The notes under the pieces are model-generated. The model saw only the letters and a list, made by a program, of their open reading frames with translations, did no database searches and was not told the origin of the DNA. Below are positions 40,939 through 48,356 of a stretch of DNA of 55,760 nucleotides, piece after piece. Origin of the DNA: an uncultured Veillonellaceae bacterium (GTDB lineage: Bacteria; Bacillota; Negativicutes; Selenomonadales; Selenomonadaceae); NCBI GenBank assembly GCA_902785705.1, contig CACZZN010000025.1:1-55760 (forward strand). Direction: 5' to 3'. Each line of letters starts with the position of its first letter. The first letter of the stretch is position 1. The position numbers were made by a program, and so were the translations under genes.

Positions 40939-42351
40939 ATGTTAAAAAAGACAAAGATCATTTGCACACAGGGACCTTCCACGGATAAGCCGGGCGTTGT
41001 AGAGGCACTGATCGAGAACGGCATGAACTGCGCGCGGTTCAACTTCTCCCATGGCAATCATGAGGAGCATCTGGCACGCATCAATCGCGTGCGCGAGGCC
41101 GCGAAGAAAACAGGACAGGTGATTTCCCTGATTCTGGACACCAAGGGGCCTGAGATGCGTCTTGGCGAGTTCAAGGATGGAAGCGTCATGCTGGAAAAGG
41201 GCAATAAGTTCACGTTGACCTATGAGGATACGCCGGGGGATGAGAACCATGTGTCCGTGAATCATAAGGGCCTTTACACGGAAGTGAAGCCGGGCGACAA
41301 GCTCCTGCTTTCCGATGGTCTGGTGGAGCTTATGGTGGATGCGATCAACGGCAAAGACATCGAGACGACAATCCTCAACAGCGGCAAGATGAGCACGCGC
41401 AAGCGCGTTGCGGCGCCGGGCGTGTCCCTTGGGTTGCCGCCGGTTTCCGAGCAGGATGAGAAGGATATCATTTTCGGTGTGGAGAACGACATGGATTTTG
41501 TGGCGGCTTCCTTTATCCAGCGGGCATCGGATGTGGAGGCGATCCGCCATCTCATTGCGTCCCATGGCGGACACATGGAGATCATCCCGAAGATCGAGAA
41601 TCTGGAAGGCGTCAACAATATCGATGCTATCATTGCCGTTTCGGACGGTATCATGGTGGCGCGCGGGGATCTCGGCGTAGAGATTCCTGCGGAGGATGTG
41701 CCGATCATCCAGAAAGAGATCATCAGGAAATGCAACGAGGCGGGCAAGCCGGTCATTGTCGCGACGCAGATGCTGGAGTCCATGACCACGAATCCGCGCC
41801 CGACGCGGGCGGAAGTCTCGGATGTGGGCAATGCGATTTTTGACGGGACCGACGCGATCATGCTGTCGGGCGAGACGGCGAGCGGCGACTATCCGGTGGA
41901 GGCTGTGGCGACGATGAACCGCATCGCGCAGCGCATCGAGCAGTCTTTGGAGTATCGGGAGATCTTTATCACGAAGGGCGTGGAGCATAAGAAATCCAAG
42001 ACGGACGCAATTGCGCATGCGACCGTGCAGATGGCCTATGAGCTGAACGCAGCGGCCATTATCACGCCGACGGCATCCGGCTACACGACGCGCGTTGTTT
42101 CCAAGTATCGCCCGAAGGCGACCATTGTGGCATTTGCACCGAATAATATGGTGGCGCGCCATTTGAACCTGCGCTGGGGTGTTTATTCCATTGTCGGCGT
42201 TTATTGGGGCACGGCGGAGGAAATGGTGGCGGAATCGGCAAAGGGCGCCCTCAATGCCGGCATCGTGAAGAAGGGGGACTTGACGATCCTGACCTCCGGC
42301 ATCAAGTACGGCGAGGGCGGCACAAGTTCGATTCGTGTGCATACGATTTGA
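40939..42351 (+). CDS. pyk: Pyruvate kinase
   Basis: The product is 470 residues. Motifs: TKIICTQGPSTDKPGVVEAL at the N-terminus, the substrate-binding MNCARFNFSHG, LDTKGPEMR, the signature IIPKIENLEGVNNIDAI, VARGDLGVEIP and ATQMLESM. It converts phosphoenolpyruvate and ADP to pyruvate and ATP. It lacks the extra C-terminal PEP-utiliser domain of Bacillus-type enzymes. Monocistronic with its own promoter. Confidence 0.97.
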   Translation: MLKKTKIICTQGPSTDKPGVVEALIENGMNCARFNFSHGNHEEHLARINRVREAAKKTGQVISLILDTKGPEMRLGEFKDGSVMLEKGNKFTLTYEDTPGDENHVSVNHKGLYTEVKPGDKLLLSDGLVELMVDAINGKDIETTILNSGKMSTRKRVAAPGVSLGLPPVSEQDEKDIIFGVENDMDFVAASFIQRASDVEAIRHLIASHGGHMEIIPKIENLEGVNNIDAIIAVSDGIMVARGDLGVEIPAEDVPIIQKEIIRKCNEAGKPVIVATQMLESMTTNPRPTRAEVSDVGNAIFDGTDAIMLSGETASGDYPVEAVATMNRIAQRIEQSLEYREIFITKGVEHKKSKTDAIAHATVQMAYELNAAAIITPTASGYTTRVVSKYRPKATIVAFAPNNMVARHLNLRWGVYSIVGVYWGTAEEMVAESAKGALNAGIVKKGDLTILTSGIKYGEGGTSSIRVHTI

Positions 42352-42481
42352 CGGGGATCTGAGCGGAAGAAATGTGGATGTAAATAAAAATCTTTTTTAT
42401 TTTCATTAACACTTCCCCTTCCCGGACGATATAAAGTGCAGAGAGGTAGGAACAAAGGATTTCATAAAGGAGAGATTCATC

Positions 42482-42820
42482 ATGGACAACAAGGAATTCG
42501 CAAACCGCAAGCTGAATGACCAGGAACTGGAAGGGGTAGCAGGGGGGACTTATCTCCAGAGCATGGAAGTGGCCAGCTTCCTAGATAAGGCCGGATATAA
42601 GAATATGTTAAACGACATTGGCGGCGTGAACTTTGACAGCATGAGGGCTGCTCTCAAGGAGATGGGGTTTGAGTCCCATGACAAAGGCGGCCTTTTAAAG
42701 GACAACACCTACACCCAGATTTCCACCGGCAAGGAATTCTCCCAGGCTGAACTTATGAAGAACCTCAAGGAGAAGTTTCCCGGGGTGAACTCAGATTCCA
42801 AGCGCCTTTGCATATTGTGA
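42482..42820 (+). CDS. Double-glycine leader peptide precursor (bacteriocin-like), 3' end rearranged
   Basis: The product is 112 residues with ATAAAGGAGAG upstream. The N-terminus carries a classic GG leader, KLNDQELEGVAGG (residues 9-22), recognised and cut by C39 peptidase ABC exporters. The ~90 residues after GG are hydrophilic (ASFLDKAGYKNMLNDIGGVN ...). A 42-base segment near the 3' end (42749-42790, encoding ELMKNLKEKFPGVN) is repeated at 42819-42860 (ELMKTRKEKFPGVK, then stop). Because the offset is 70 bases, the current frame ends in a novel NSDSKRLCIL tail. No transporter or modification enzyme is nearby. Bacteriocin function is inferred only from the leader. Confidence 0.75.
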   Translation: MDNKEFANRKLNDQELEGVAGGTYLQSMEVASFLDKAGYKNMLNDIGGVNFDSMRAALKEMGFESHDKGGLLKDNTYTQISTGKEFSQAELMKNLKEKFPGVNSDSKRLCIL

Positions 42821-42860
42821 GCTCATGAAAACCCGCAAGGAGAAGTTCCCCGGGGTGAAG
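42749..42860 (+). repeat. 70-bp-offset tandem duplication at the 3' end of the GG-leader gene
   Basis: Units 42749-42790 and 42819-42860 are about 85% identical (GARCTYATGAARA...CCCGGGGTGAA). The second unit keeps what looks like the ancestral end (FPGVK-stop). Confidence 0.75.
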
Positions 42861-42896
42861 TGATTGGCTGCCTGGAAGCCAGCGAAAGCCTGCAGC

Positions 42897-42930
42897 AAAA
42901 GAGCCACGGCCTGCCGTGGCTCTTTTATTT
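42897..42930. terminator. Bidirectional terminator
   Basis: AAAAGAGCCACGGC pairs perfectly with GCCGTGGCTCTTTT around CT. It serves the GG-leader gene and, in reverse, the small ORF at 42932. Confidence 0.9.
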
Positions 42931-42931
42931 T

Positions 42932-43063
42932 TCACTTCTTCCGGCTGGGGCAGTCTGTACTGTCGCAGCTCTGGCAGCCTTTCGGCAATACAGATACTGG
43001 AACCTTCACAGCTTGATGATACACCATCATGAATGCTGTTGTAAGAATGATCAAAAACTGCAT
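42932..43063 (-). CDS. 43-residue membrane peptide with Cys-rich tail (candidate)
   Basis: This ORF starts MQFLIILTTAFMMVYHQ, one hydrophobic helix, and ends VLPKGCQSCDSTDC then PSRKK, giving CxxCxxxxC. GGGAGG lies 13 bases upstream of this ATG. Another ATG four bases earlier opens a longer frame (to 42765) that crosses the terminator and the GG-leader gene and looks like a shadow. The small ORF ends exactly at the bidirectional terminator, which favours it. I do not recognise a family; the cysteine triad could bind a metal or be modified. Confidence 0.45.
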   Translation of the reverse strand: MQFLIILTTAFMMVYHQAVKVPVSVLPKGCQSCDSTDCPSRKK

Positions 43064-43109
43064 GCATGAAAATCAACCTCCCAAACTACCCCTTTCGTAT
43101 CCGAGTTTA

Positions 43110-43255
43110 GGGCGTGTTGATTAATTCACTCAGCCCATCTTCGCGGGTCTTGACTGCCCCTGCTGCGTTGACAAATCCTCAGCATAGCACCACTATGCCT
43201 GCGGTGACAGCCAATCCCCACAAATCTGGACTAAGCTCATTTAATCAACACGCCC
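43110..43255. mobile_element. MITE with TA target duplication (146 bp)
   Basis: GGGCGTGTTGATTAA (43110-43124) and TTAATCAACACGCCC (43241-43255) are perfect 15-base inverted repeats, flanked on both sides by TA. The interior contains CATAGCACCACTATG (43183-43197), also found in the MITE at 50238. TA targets are typical of IS630/Tc1-type transposition. No coding potential. Confidence 0.88.
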
Positions 43256-43387
43256 TAGTTTACCGCTTCAGAAGTATTATATGATGATTATGCGGCAAAT
43301 GGAGTTTTTCATTTAAGTGTAGACAGTTCCTGCCAGGCATGGTATGATATAGTGTAATGTTTGACTAGGAGTTAAGGGGGCTTTTAC

Positions 43388-43615
43388 TTGCTTACCGTTT
43401 TGATGGTGTTGGATGCGATCGTGGCGATCATCCTGATTGCGTCTGTTCTGGGGCAGGAAGCGAAATCTGCCGGGATGGGCGGCATGGATGGCGGTTCGGA
43501 TACGGTGTTTTCCGGCAAGGCTCGCGGCATGGATGCGCTGCTTGCGCGTGTCACCGTGGTCTTCGCTGTACTGTTTGCCGTGATTACGATTGTGATTGCG
43601 CGCATGACCGCATAA
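43388..43615 (+). CDS. secG: Preprotein translocase subunit SecG
   Basis: The product is 75 residues with a TTG start; TTAAGGGGG lies 7 bases upstream. Two hydrophobic helices (LTVLMVLDAIVAIILIASVL and ARVTVVFAVLFAVITIVIA) flank a glycine-rich loop (GMGGMDGGSDTVFSGKARGM), the SecG pattern. It supports SecYEG-driven protein export. The order secG-est-rnr-smpB is conserved in Firmicutes. A terminator follows, so est may be partly separate. Confidence 0.92.
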   Translation: MLTVLMVLDAIVAIILIASVLGQEAKSAGMGGMDGGSDTVFSGKARGMDALLARVTVVFAVLFAVITIVIARMTA

Positions 43616-43634
43616 GAGCTTTTTGTGAAGAAGA

Positions 43635-43667
43635 GCGTTCCCCGATGCATTGCGGGGGACGTTTTTT
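43635..43667 (+). terminator. Terminator after secG
   Basis: GCGTTCCCCG pairs with CGGGGGACGT (with G-T pairs) and is followed by TTTTTT. Confidence 0.8.
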
Positions 43668-43763
43668 ACTACGAAAAATTAGCGAATCAAGCCCGTAAGG
43701 GCGCAGATGAGGTTAGTTTTCGTGTAAGGGCGTGTGGACACCATAGGTGTCCAGTAAGTTTAC
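43665..43763 (-). repeat. Dispersed hairpin repeat, copy D (head type 2)
   Basis: On the complement strand it has head hairpin GGACACCTATGGTGTCC, ACACGCCCTTACACGAAAAC, a changed centre (CGCCCTTACGGGC) and arm GCTAATTTTTCGTAGTA. Both arms differ from other copies in a partly matching way (AAATCT/AGATTT to AAAATT/AGTTTT), which suggests the stem matters. Confidence 0.75.
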
Positions 43764-43783
43764 TATGAATGGAGGACGTTGGG

Positions 43784-44530
43784 ATGATATTGTCGGGGGC
43801 GGAGCCTTTCTTTTTACCGGGCGGCCCGCATGGAGCACTGCTCATTCACGGGTTTACGGGAGTTCCGGCGGAGCTTCTGGAGATGGGGCAGTTTTTGCAA
43901 AAGCGCGGCTTTACGGTGCTGGCGGTACGGCTGGCGGGCCATGGCACGAAGGTGGAGGATCTGGTGCACATGACCTGGGAGGACTGGATGGATTCCGTGC
44001 GCGACGGCTTTGCGATTTTGTCGGGATGCACGGAAAAGATTTCCGTCATCGGCCATTCGATGGGCGGATTGTTTGCCATGATGCTTGCGTCAGAGTCGCC
44101 GGTATGCCGCGTGGTGAGCCTTGCCGCGCCGATTTTCATCGCGGAGGAGCGCGGCATCAAGGCGCTTCCGACGCGCGAGGCTTCTGTGGGGCAGTATGTG
44201 CCGAAGGCGCTCCGCCATCTGAAAGGCGTGACCCCGGTGGTGAATTACACTTATCGCAGGATGCCGCTGGTGTCGGTGCATGAGCTTTTGGATGTGGTGG
44301 AGCAGATGAAGGGCTGTATCGACCATGTGAAAGCGCCGATTTTGATCATGCACAGCCGTAATGACCATACGGCCGCGCCGGAGAGTGCGGACTATATCTA
44401 TGAGCATGTGGCGAGCAGGGAAAAGGAGCAGGTCTGGTTCACGGAATCGGGGCATCTGCTGCCGCTGGAAGCGGACAAGGATGCGGTGAATGAGAAGGTG
44501 GCGGAGTTTCTGGAGCGGGAAGACAAGTGA
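43784..44530 (+). CDS. est: Carboxylesterase (alpha/beta hydrolase, Est type)
   Basis: The start at 43784 (MILSGAEPFFLPGGPHGALL) has GGAGG upstream. The product is 248 residues, like Geobacillus Est30. The oxyanion region is LLIHGFTGVPAE, nucleophile S92 is in IGHSMGGLF, the acid is in HSRNDHTA and the base in TESGHLLPLE. It hydrolyses short-chain esters; its physiological substrate is unknown. It overlaps the start of rnr by 4 bases (translational coupling). Confidence 0.93.
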   Translation: MILSGAEPFFLPGGPHGALLIHGFTGVPAELLEMGQFLQKRGFTVLAVRLAGHGTKVEDLVHMTWEDWMDSVRDGFAILSGCTEKISVIGHSMGGLFAMMLASESPVCRVVSLAAPIFIAEERGIKALPTREASVGQYVPKALRHLKGVTPVVNYTYRRMPLVSVHELLDVVEQMKGCIDHVKAPILIMHSRNDHTAAPESADYIYEHVASREKEQVWFTESGHLLPLEADKDAVNEKVAEFLEREDK

Positions 44531-46884
44531 AAGATCATATGGAGATTCTGGTGGAGGGGCGGCTGGCGATGTCGCCTAAAGGGTTCGGCTTCGTGGTGCC
44601 GGATGTGCGGGAGTCGGAGGAAGACACGGATGTGTATGTGACAGGGGCGCATCTGGAAACGGCGATGCACAATGACCGCGTTCTGGTGCGGGTGACGGCC
44701 TCCGGACAGGAGGGCCGCGCCCGTGAGGGGGAGATCCTGCGCGTTTTGGAGCGGGCGAACCGTCATATCGTCGGAACCTTTGAGGCCGGCAGAAAGTTTG
44801 GCTTTGTCACGCCGGACGATGCGAAGATCTCTCAGGATATTTTTATCAGGAAAAAGGATGCTCTGGAAGCGAAGACGGGCAGCAAGGTGGTGGCGGAGGT
44901 CACGAAATGGCCCTCGAAGCATCAGAGCGCGGAGGGGCGCATTATCGAGGTGCTGGGGCAAAGCGGCGAGCCGGGCGTGGATATTCTGTCCATCATGCGC
45001 AAGTATGAGCTTTCGGAGCGGTTCCCCGAGGATGTGCAGGCCGCGGCGGATCGCACGGAGCAGAGCCCTGCGCCGGAGGAATACAGCGGCAGACGGGATC
45101 GCAGGGATTTTCGCATCGTGACCATCGACGGAGAGGATTCGAAGGATCTCGATGATGGCGTCTATGCGGAAAAGCGTCCGGACGGCGGATATTTTCTCGG
45201 CGTCTACATCGCGGATGTAAGCCATTATGTGCGGGAGAACCAGCCCTTGGACCGTGAGGCGCGGGAGCGCGGCACGAGCGTTTATCTGGTGGACCGCGTG
45301 ATCCCCATGCTGCCGAAGGAACTTTCCAACGGGATTTGCAGCCTGAATGCAGGAGAAGACAGGCTTGCGATGGCCTGTGAGATGCAGCTTGGCCGGGATG
45401 GGCGCATCGAAAGCTATGAGATCCTGCCGACGGTCATCCGTGTCTATCGCAGGCTGACTTATCATATCGTGAACCGGGTGCTGGTGGACAAGGAAGAGCT
45501 GCTGCGGGAGGATCAGGCGGATATTCTGCCGATGCTGGAACACTTGGCCCAGATCCGTCATTTGCGCAAAAAGCTCCGGCAGGAACGCGGCGCGATCGAC
45601 TTCGAAATCCCGGAACTCAAGGTGAAACTCGATGCGGAGGGACATCCCGTGGCACTGGTGAAGCGGACGGGCTCTCTGGCGGAATCCATCATCGAAGAGT
45701 GCATGCTGGCGGCGAATGAGACGGTGGCCGAGCACATGGACAGGAAGCATCTGCCCTTTGTCTACCGCGTACATGAACAGCCCTCGGATGAGAAAATCGA
45801 ACGGCTGAATCAGCTGTTGGGAACCTTCAGCCTTTTCGTGCATAAGGACAGCGAGGGGCAGATTTATCCGATGGATGTGCAGCGGGTACTCCGCAAGGTG
45901 GAGGGAAAGCCGGAGGAGCGCGTCATCAGCATGGTATCCCTGCGCTCCATGCAGCAGGCGCGCTATGCGACGGACAGTTTGGGGCATTTCGGACTGGCGG
46001 CGCGCTACTACACGCATTTTACCTCTCCCATCCGGCGTTATCCGGATTTGGTCGTGCACCGCCTGCTCCGGGAGACCTTTGCGACGGGCACGATATCCGC
46101 TGTCCGGCAGGAGCAGCTTCGGGGCATCCTGCCCGAAATCGCGGAGCACGCTTCGCAGCGGGAGCGCGTGGCCATCGAGGCGGAGCGCGAGACGACGGAT
46201 TTGAAGAAAATCGAATACATGGCGCAGTTCGTCGGTGAGGAATTTGACGGCATCATCAGCGGCGTGACCGCTTTCGGCATCTTTGTGGAGATGGAAAACG
46301 GCGTGGAGGGACTGGTGCATGTCACCACGATGGCCAATGACTACTATGCCTATGTGGAGGCGCAGTACGCACTGATCGGCGAGCGCACCGGACAGGCTTA
46401 TCGGCTGGGCGATGAGGTCTCCGTGGTGCTGGTGCGGGCGAATCTGGAGGAGCGCAATCTGGATTTTGTGCTCAAGGACAACAACGCCGACAACGGAAGG
46501 CTCTCGGAGGCTTTGCCGCAAAAGCAGGGGCATGAGGGCACGAGACGCAAGCCGGTCAAGGGAAAGAAGCATACGGGACGAAAGAGCAGGGAAGATAAAA
46601 AGAAAGCGATTTCTCAAAACAAGAAAACGCTTTCAGCAGATCAGCTGATTGCACATATCGTGCCGGATGCCGCAGAACCGCTTGCAAAACATCGGAAACG
46701 TCGCTCTGCAAAGGGCAGGAAATCGGCAGAGGATTTCGGTTCCGTCGTCTGGCCGGATCCTCCGAAACGCCGCGGCAAGCATCGTGATGACAAGGATGCG
46801 GAGGCAAAGCGCAAACGCCATAAATCGCGGAAGCGTCCGCATCTGCACCGGAAGACTGAAGCCGGGACAAAGGATAATAAATGA
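44527..46884 (+). CDS. rnr: Ribonuclease R
   Basis: The GTG start at 44527 overlaps the est stop (GTGA). The product is 785 residues. Order: cold-shock domains (GRLAMSPKGFGFVVPD; GTFEAGRKFGFVTPDDAK), catalytic RNB domain with the metal-binding aspartates in TIDGEDSKDLDDGVYAE, S1 domain (FDGIISGVTAFGIFVEMENG) and a ~130-residue strongly basic tail rich in Lys/Arg (GKKHTGRKSREDKKKA). It degrades structured RNA 3' to 5' and works with tmRNA-SmpB, whose smpB gene follows directly. The basic tail is long but typical in kind. Confidence 0.96.
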   Translation: MKDHMEILVEGRLAMSPKGFGFVVPDVRESEEDTDVYVTGAHLETAMHNDRVLVRVTASGQEGRAREGEILRVLERANRHIVGTFEAGRKFGFVTPDDAKISQDIFIRKKDALEAKTGSKVVAEVTKWPSKHQSAEGRIIEVLGQSGEPGVDILSIMRKYELSERFPEDVQAAADRTEQSPAPEEYSGRRDRRDFRIVTIDGEDSKDLDDGVYAEKRPDGGYFLGVYIADVSHYVRENQPLDREARERGTSVYLVDRVIPMLPKELSNGICSLNAGEDRLAMACEMQLGRDGRIESYEILPTVIRVYRRLTYHIVNRVLVDKEELLREDQADILPMLEHLAQIRHLRKKLRQERGAIDFEIPELKVKLDAEGHPVALVKRTGSLAESIIEECMLAANETVAEHMDRKHLPFVYRVHEQPSDEKIERLNQLLGTFSLFVHKDSEGQIYPMDVQRVLRKVEGKPEERVISMVSLRSMQQARYATDSLGHFGLAARYYTHFTSPIRRYPDLVVHRLLRETFATGTISAVRQEQLRGILPEIAEHASQRERVAIEAERETTDLKKIEYMAQFVGEEFDGIISGVTAFGIFVEMENGVEGLVHVTTMANDYYAYVEAQYALIGERTGQAYRLGDEVSVVLVRANLEERNLDFVLKDNNADNGRLSEALPQKQGHEGTRRKPVKGKKHTGRKSREDKKKAISQNKKTLSADQLIAHIVPDAAEPLAKHRKRRSAKGRKSAEDFGSVVWPDPPKRRGKHRDDKDAEAKRKRHKSRKRPHLHRKTEAGTKDNK

Positions 46885-46914
46885 TATAGGCTATGAGTGC
46901 AAGGTGAGAGAGTT

Positions 46915-47388
46915 ATGGGACAGAAGAATGCGGGCATGAAGATCGCCTGCGAGAACCGCAAGGCGCGGCATGATTATTTTATCCATGAGACCTATGAGGC
47001 AGGCTTGGAGCTCAAGGGAACGGAGGTCAAATCCCTGCGCGCGGGGCGCGCGAACCTCAAGGACAGCTACGCGGAAATCAAGAACGGCGAAGTCTTCGTG
47101 CAGAATATGCACATCAGCCCCTATGAGCAGGGGAATATCTTCAACCATGACCCGCTGCGTCCGCGCCGCCTGCTCATGCACAAGGCCGAGATCGTGAAGC
47201 TGTTCAGCAAGACTCGCGAAAAGGGCTTTACGCTGGTGCCTTTGAAAATCTATTTCAAGCACGGACGGGCGAAGCTGGAACTGGCGCTCGCAAGCGGCAA
47301 GCACAATTACGACAAGCGGCAGGATCTTGCGGCAAAGGCGGCAAAGCGCGATGTGGAGCGTGCGCTGAGAGAGCGGCAGAAATATTGA
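46915..47388 (+). CDS. smpB: SsrA-binding protein SmpB
   Basis: The start at 46915 ([20 protein letters not shown]) has AAGGTGA upstream; an in-frame GTG at 46897 overlaps that site. The product is 157 residues. Motifs are [39 protein letters not shown] and the basic C-terminal tail [20 protein letters not shown] that enters the ribosome A site. It delivers tmRNA to stalled ribosomes. The tmRNA gene is not seen next to it. Confidence 0.97.
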   Translation: MGQKNAGMKIACENRKARHDYFIHETYEAGLELKGTEVKSLRAGRANLKDSYAEIKNGEVFVQNMHISPYEQGNIFNHDPLRPRRLLMHKAEIVKLFSKTREKGFTLVPLKIYFKHGRAKLELALASGKHNYDKRQDLAAKAAKRDVERALRERQKY

Positions 47389-47453
47389 GGCAGCGCGCTC
47401 AAAACAGTGACCAATAAAATGTATAAATTTTTTTATTAGGATATGTCTTATGC

Positions 47454-47482
47454 TTGACTATTGGGACTTTTTGCTTTAAAAT
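47454..47482 (+). promoter_or_regulatory. Promoter of the GntR-family gene
   Basis: TTGACT (47454-47459) and TAAAAT (47477-47482), spacer 17 bases. Confidence 0.65.
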
Positions 47483-47599
47483 GAGAGTATATCCCCGTGT
47501 GGTTTAGGGGACTGTGAAAGGATGAATCCTGAAAGCAATTTGTCCTTGAACCGTTCTCAAAGAGTGAGCAAGTTTTTTGAGAGAGGTAAGGTTGGAAAG

Positions 47600-48310
47600 A
47601 TGTTGAAGTACCAAAAAATCGCAGACTCCCTTCGAGAGGATATCACGAAGGGAAAATTCATGCCGGGTGATCAGTTGGCGTTGGAAAAGGAGATGTGTGA
47701 TCAATATGGTGTCAGCCGCATAACAATCAAGCGTGCGGTGGATGAACTGGTCAAACAGGGGCTGGTCGTGAAGCGTCGCGGTTCCGGGACATTCGTGAAA
47801 GCGATGGAGGATTCGGATGTCAAGGAGCTCAGCGCGGCACATCAGTTTTCCGGTTTTGCGGAAACCTACAAGGGCAAAAAAGTTCATACGGAAATCAAGA
47901 AGTTCGATATCGTGCATCCCGATGCGGCGGTGGCCTCCAAGCTGTCCATCACCGTGGAGGATTTCGTCTATGATATCGTGAGGGTGCGTTATCTGGAAAA
48001 TGAGCCGATGGTCGTCGAGTACACGAAGATGCCGATCCAGCTCATTCCGGGAATCAAGAGGGATGTCCTCATGGATTCCATTTATGGCTATATCGAGAAG
48101 AAACTCAAACTGAAACTCCAATCGGCGCATCGGACGGTTCGCGCACTGATGCCAACCGAGGAGGAAAAACAGCAGCTTCGGATCGAGGGAGTTCTCCCCG
48201 TTCTGGAGATCGAGCAGACCGCTTTCTTGGACGATGGGCATCCGTTTGAATACTCGGTGTCCCATCAACGTTCCGACAAGAGTGCTTTCACTGCGGTCAG
48301 CATTCGATGA
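47600..48310 (+). CDS. GntR-family (HutC/UTRA type) transcriptional regulator
   Basis: The start at 47600 (MLKYQKIADSLREDITKG) is chosen as the natural GntR N-terminus. The product is 236 residues. The winged helix-turn-helix has the signature LALEKEMCDQYGVSRITIKR with AVDELVKQGLV and RRGSGTFV. The C-terminal UTRA domain (from ~residue 95) binds small ligands, often sugar phosphates or amino sugars. No target operon adjoins it; it is convergent with cheB and ends in a shared terminator. Confidence 0.93.
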   Translation: MLKYQKIADSLREDITKGKFMPGDQLALEKEMCDQYGVSRITIKRAVDELVKQGLVVKRRGSGTFVKAMEDSDVKELSAAHQFSGFAETYKGKKVHTEIKKFDIVHPDAAVASKLSITVEDFVYDIVRVRYLENEPMVVEYTKMPIQLIPGIKRDVLMDSIYGYIEKKLKLKLQSAHRTVRALMPTEEEKQQLRIEGVLPVLEIEQTAFLDDGHPFEYSVSHQRSDKSAFTAVSIR

Positions 48311-48325
48311 ACCTTGGACAGTATT

Positions 48326-48356
48326 CAAAAAGCCCGCGTCAATCGCGGGCTTTTCT
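48326..48356. terminator. Bidirectional terminator between GntR gene and cheB
   Basis: AAAAAGCCCGCG pairs with CGCGGGCTTTT over TCAAT. Confidence 0.88.

Noticed and set aside
42765..43076. 103-codon complement-strand frame overlapping the GG-leader gene end
   Set aside because: It reads through a strong terminator and into the opposite gene; the shorter 43-residue frame that stops before the terminator is more credible.
44398..46617. 739-codon complement-strand frame over rnr
   Set aside because: Shadow of RNase R; no recognisable domain.
46915..47520. tmRNA gene next to smpB
   Set aside because: No alanine-tRNA-like ends or tag-coding frame could be found downstream of smpB in this window.
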